From Phellopilus nigrolimitatus (taxonomy: Eukaryota > Basidiomycota > Agaricomycetes > Hymenochaetales > Hymenochaetaceae), in NCBI GenBank assembly GCA_021029095.1, contig JAJOHG010000016.1, forward strand, positions 1 through 64,000: a stretch of 64,000 nucleotides of DNA, in the 5' to 3' direction. Shown piece after piece: positions 63,558 to 64,000 of the stretch. The notes under the pieces are model-generated. The model was not told the origin of the DNA. It saw nothing but the letters and a program-made list of their open reading frames with translations, and ran no database searches. How positions within the stretch are numbered: position 1 is the first letter of the stretch; each line of letters begins with the position of its first letter. Both the position numbers and the translations under genes were made by a program.

Positions 63558-64000
63558 ATGCCAATAGTAGACTGGAAGAGCGACGACTTTGCGTTTAAGA
63601 GCGGGGAGGATGTCTTCACCCCGCAGGACCTCATCGAGCTGGCGCGTCCTGGCGCGGGCGTCGCGAACCCCGCTGGAGATCTGGCGGTCGTGCATGTCAG
63701 CACGTATGCGTTCAAGGATAAAAAGTGAGTGGTTTGCTTTCTGTGCTCGTGCTGTTATGCGGTGGGATCCGACCTTAGCTTGTGAAGAAGTGAAGAGAAA
63801 GGCGGGATCGATGGAGTTGATTTTACACATGATGGGGATCACCGGGAATTAGCAGCGACTAAGTGTACGAATGGTGTGCATTCACCCTCAGTGGCTGTTT
63901 ACATGTCAGATGGTCAATAATATTATGGTAGGCATAATATAGCCTGGGAGGCGAACTGCATGGATTCGGATTGAAGAGAGAATACACGATACTTCTACTA
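63558..64000 (+). CDS. Second DPP5 copy, first exon and intron, runs off the window
   Basis: Exon 63558-63724 encodes MPIVDWKSDDFAFKSGEDVF onward to STYAFKDKK, matching residues 37-91 of the DPP5 at 28686-31964 with a few substitutions and one extra codon. It ends at the same intron phase with the same gtgagtggtttgctt donor. The intron is also highly similar, with a small AT-rich insertion near 63925, and continues to the window end. Homology starts at ca(t/g)ccaagcctgcaacaatg, after a poly-C tract. The signal-peptide codons of the first copy are absent, so the product would begin inside the mature region, at the Met that is internal in copy 1. Whether the rest is intact lies outside the window. 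Confidence 0.8.

Overview
The window comes from a basidiomycete fungus, most likely an agaricomycete. The evidence is dense short introns (about 50-75 bp, GT-AG), genes of up to 21 exons, two FunK1 fungal kinases, an animal-type base-exchange phosphatidylserine synthase, and a Ty3/gypsy element. Exon models were built by hand from splice sites and reading-frame phase. Each full model closes to a whole number of codons.

Layout. 1-8261: a minus-strand Ty3/gypsy retrotransposon (5' LTR 7755-8261, gag 3' of it) whose gag is split by a 6,579-bp DNA element at 215-6793. That element has perfect 12-bp terminal inverted repeats, a 2-bp target duplication and CTGTAG-type subterminal repeats. Its cargo is broken host genes: a STE20/PAK kinase, and a second, nested inverted-repeat unit (3417-5612) with MADS-box (MCM1-like) and RPL5 pieces. 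8262-11209: a large palindrome with 923-bp arms, whose outer left end abuts the LTR. 12.3-20.4 kb: two convergent FunK1 kinase genes around a decayed cation/Ca2+ exchanger. 20912-21144: a mariner-like MITE. 22.8-27.1 kb: importin-7/8 type karyopherin. 28.1-28.5 kb: small hydrophilic protein. 28.7-32.0 kb: secreted dipeptidyl-peptidase 5. 32.3-33.5 kb: membrane protein with an in-frame stop. 36.2-39.9 and 51.5-55.2 kb: two inverted copies of an ARP6-TANGO2 divergent gene pair. Between the copies lie a phosphatidylserine synthase gene, a decayed unknown gene, and a Zn2Cys6 transcription factor. 56.4-59.6 kb: a small membrane protein and an unidentified gene. 60.5-63.0 kb: mitochondrial FAD glycerol-3-phosphate dehydrogenase. 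63.5-64.0 kb: start of a second DPP5 copy that lacks the signal-peptide exon sequence.

The housekeeping genes are unrelated to one another (nuclear import, lipid synthesis, glycerol metabolism, chromatin, proteolysis) and do not form a pathway cluster. The unusual feature is structural. The window holds a gene-fragment-carrying transposon inside a retrotransposon, two inverted duplications, a dispersed partial gene duplication and several decayed genes. The intact neighbours argue that the frameshifts in the cargo are real decay rather than general sequence error.
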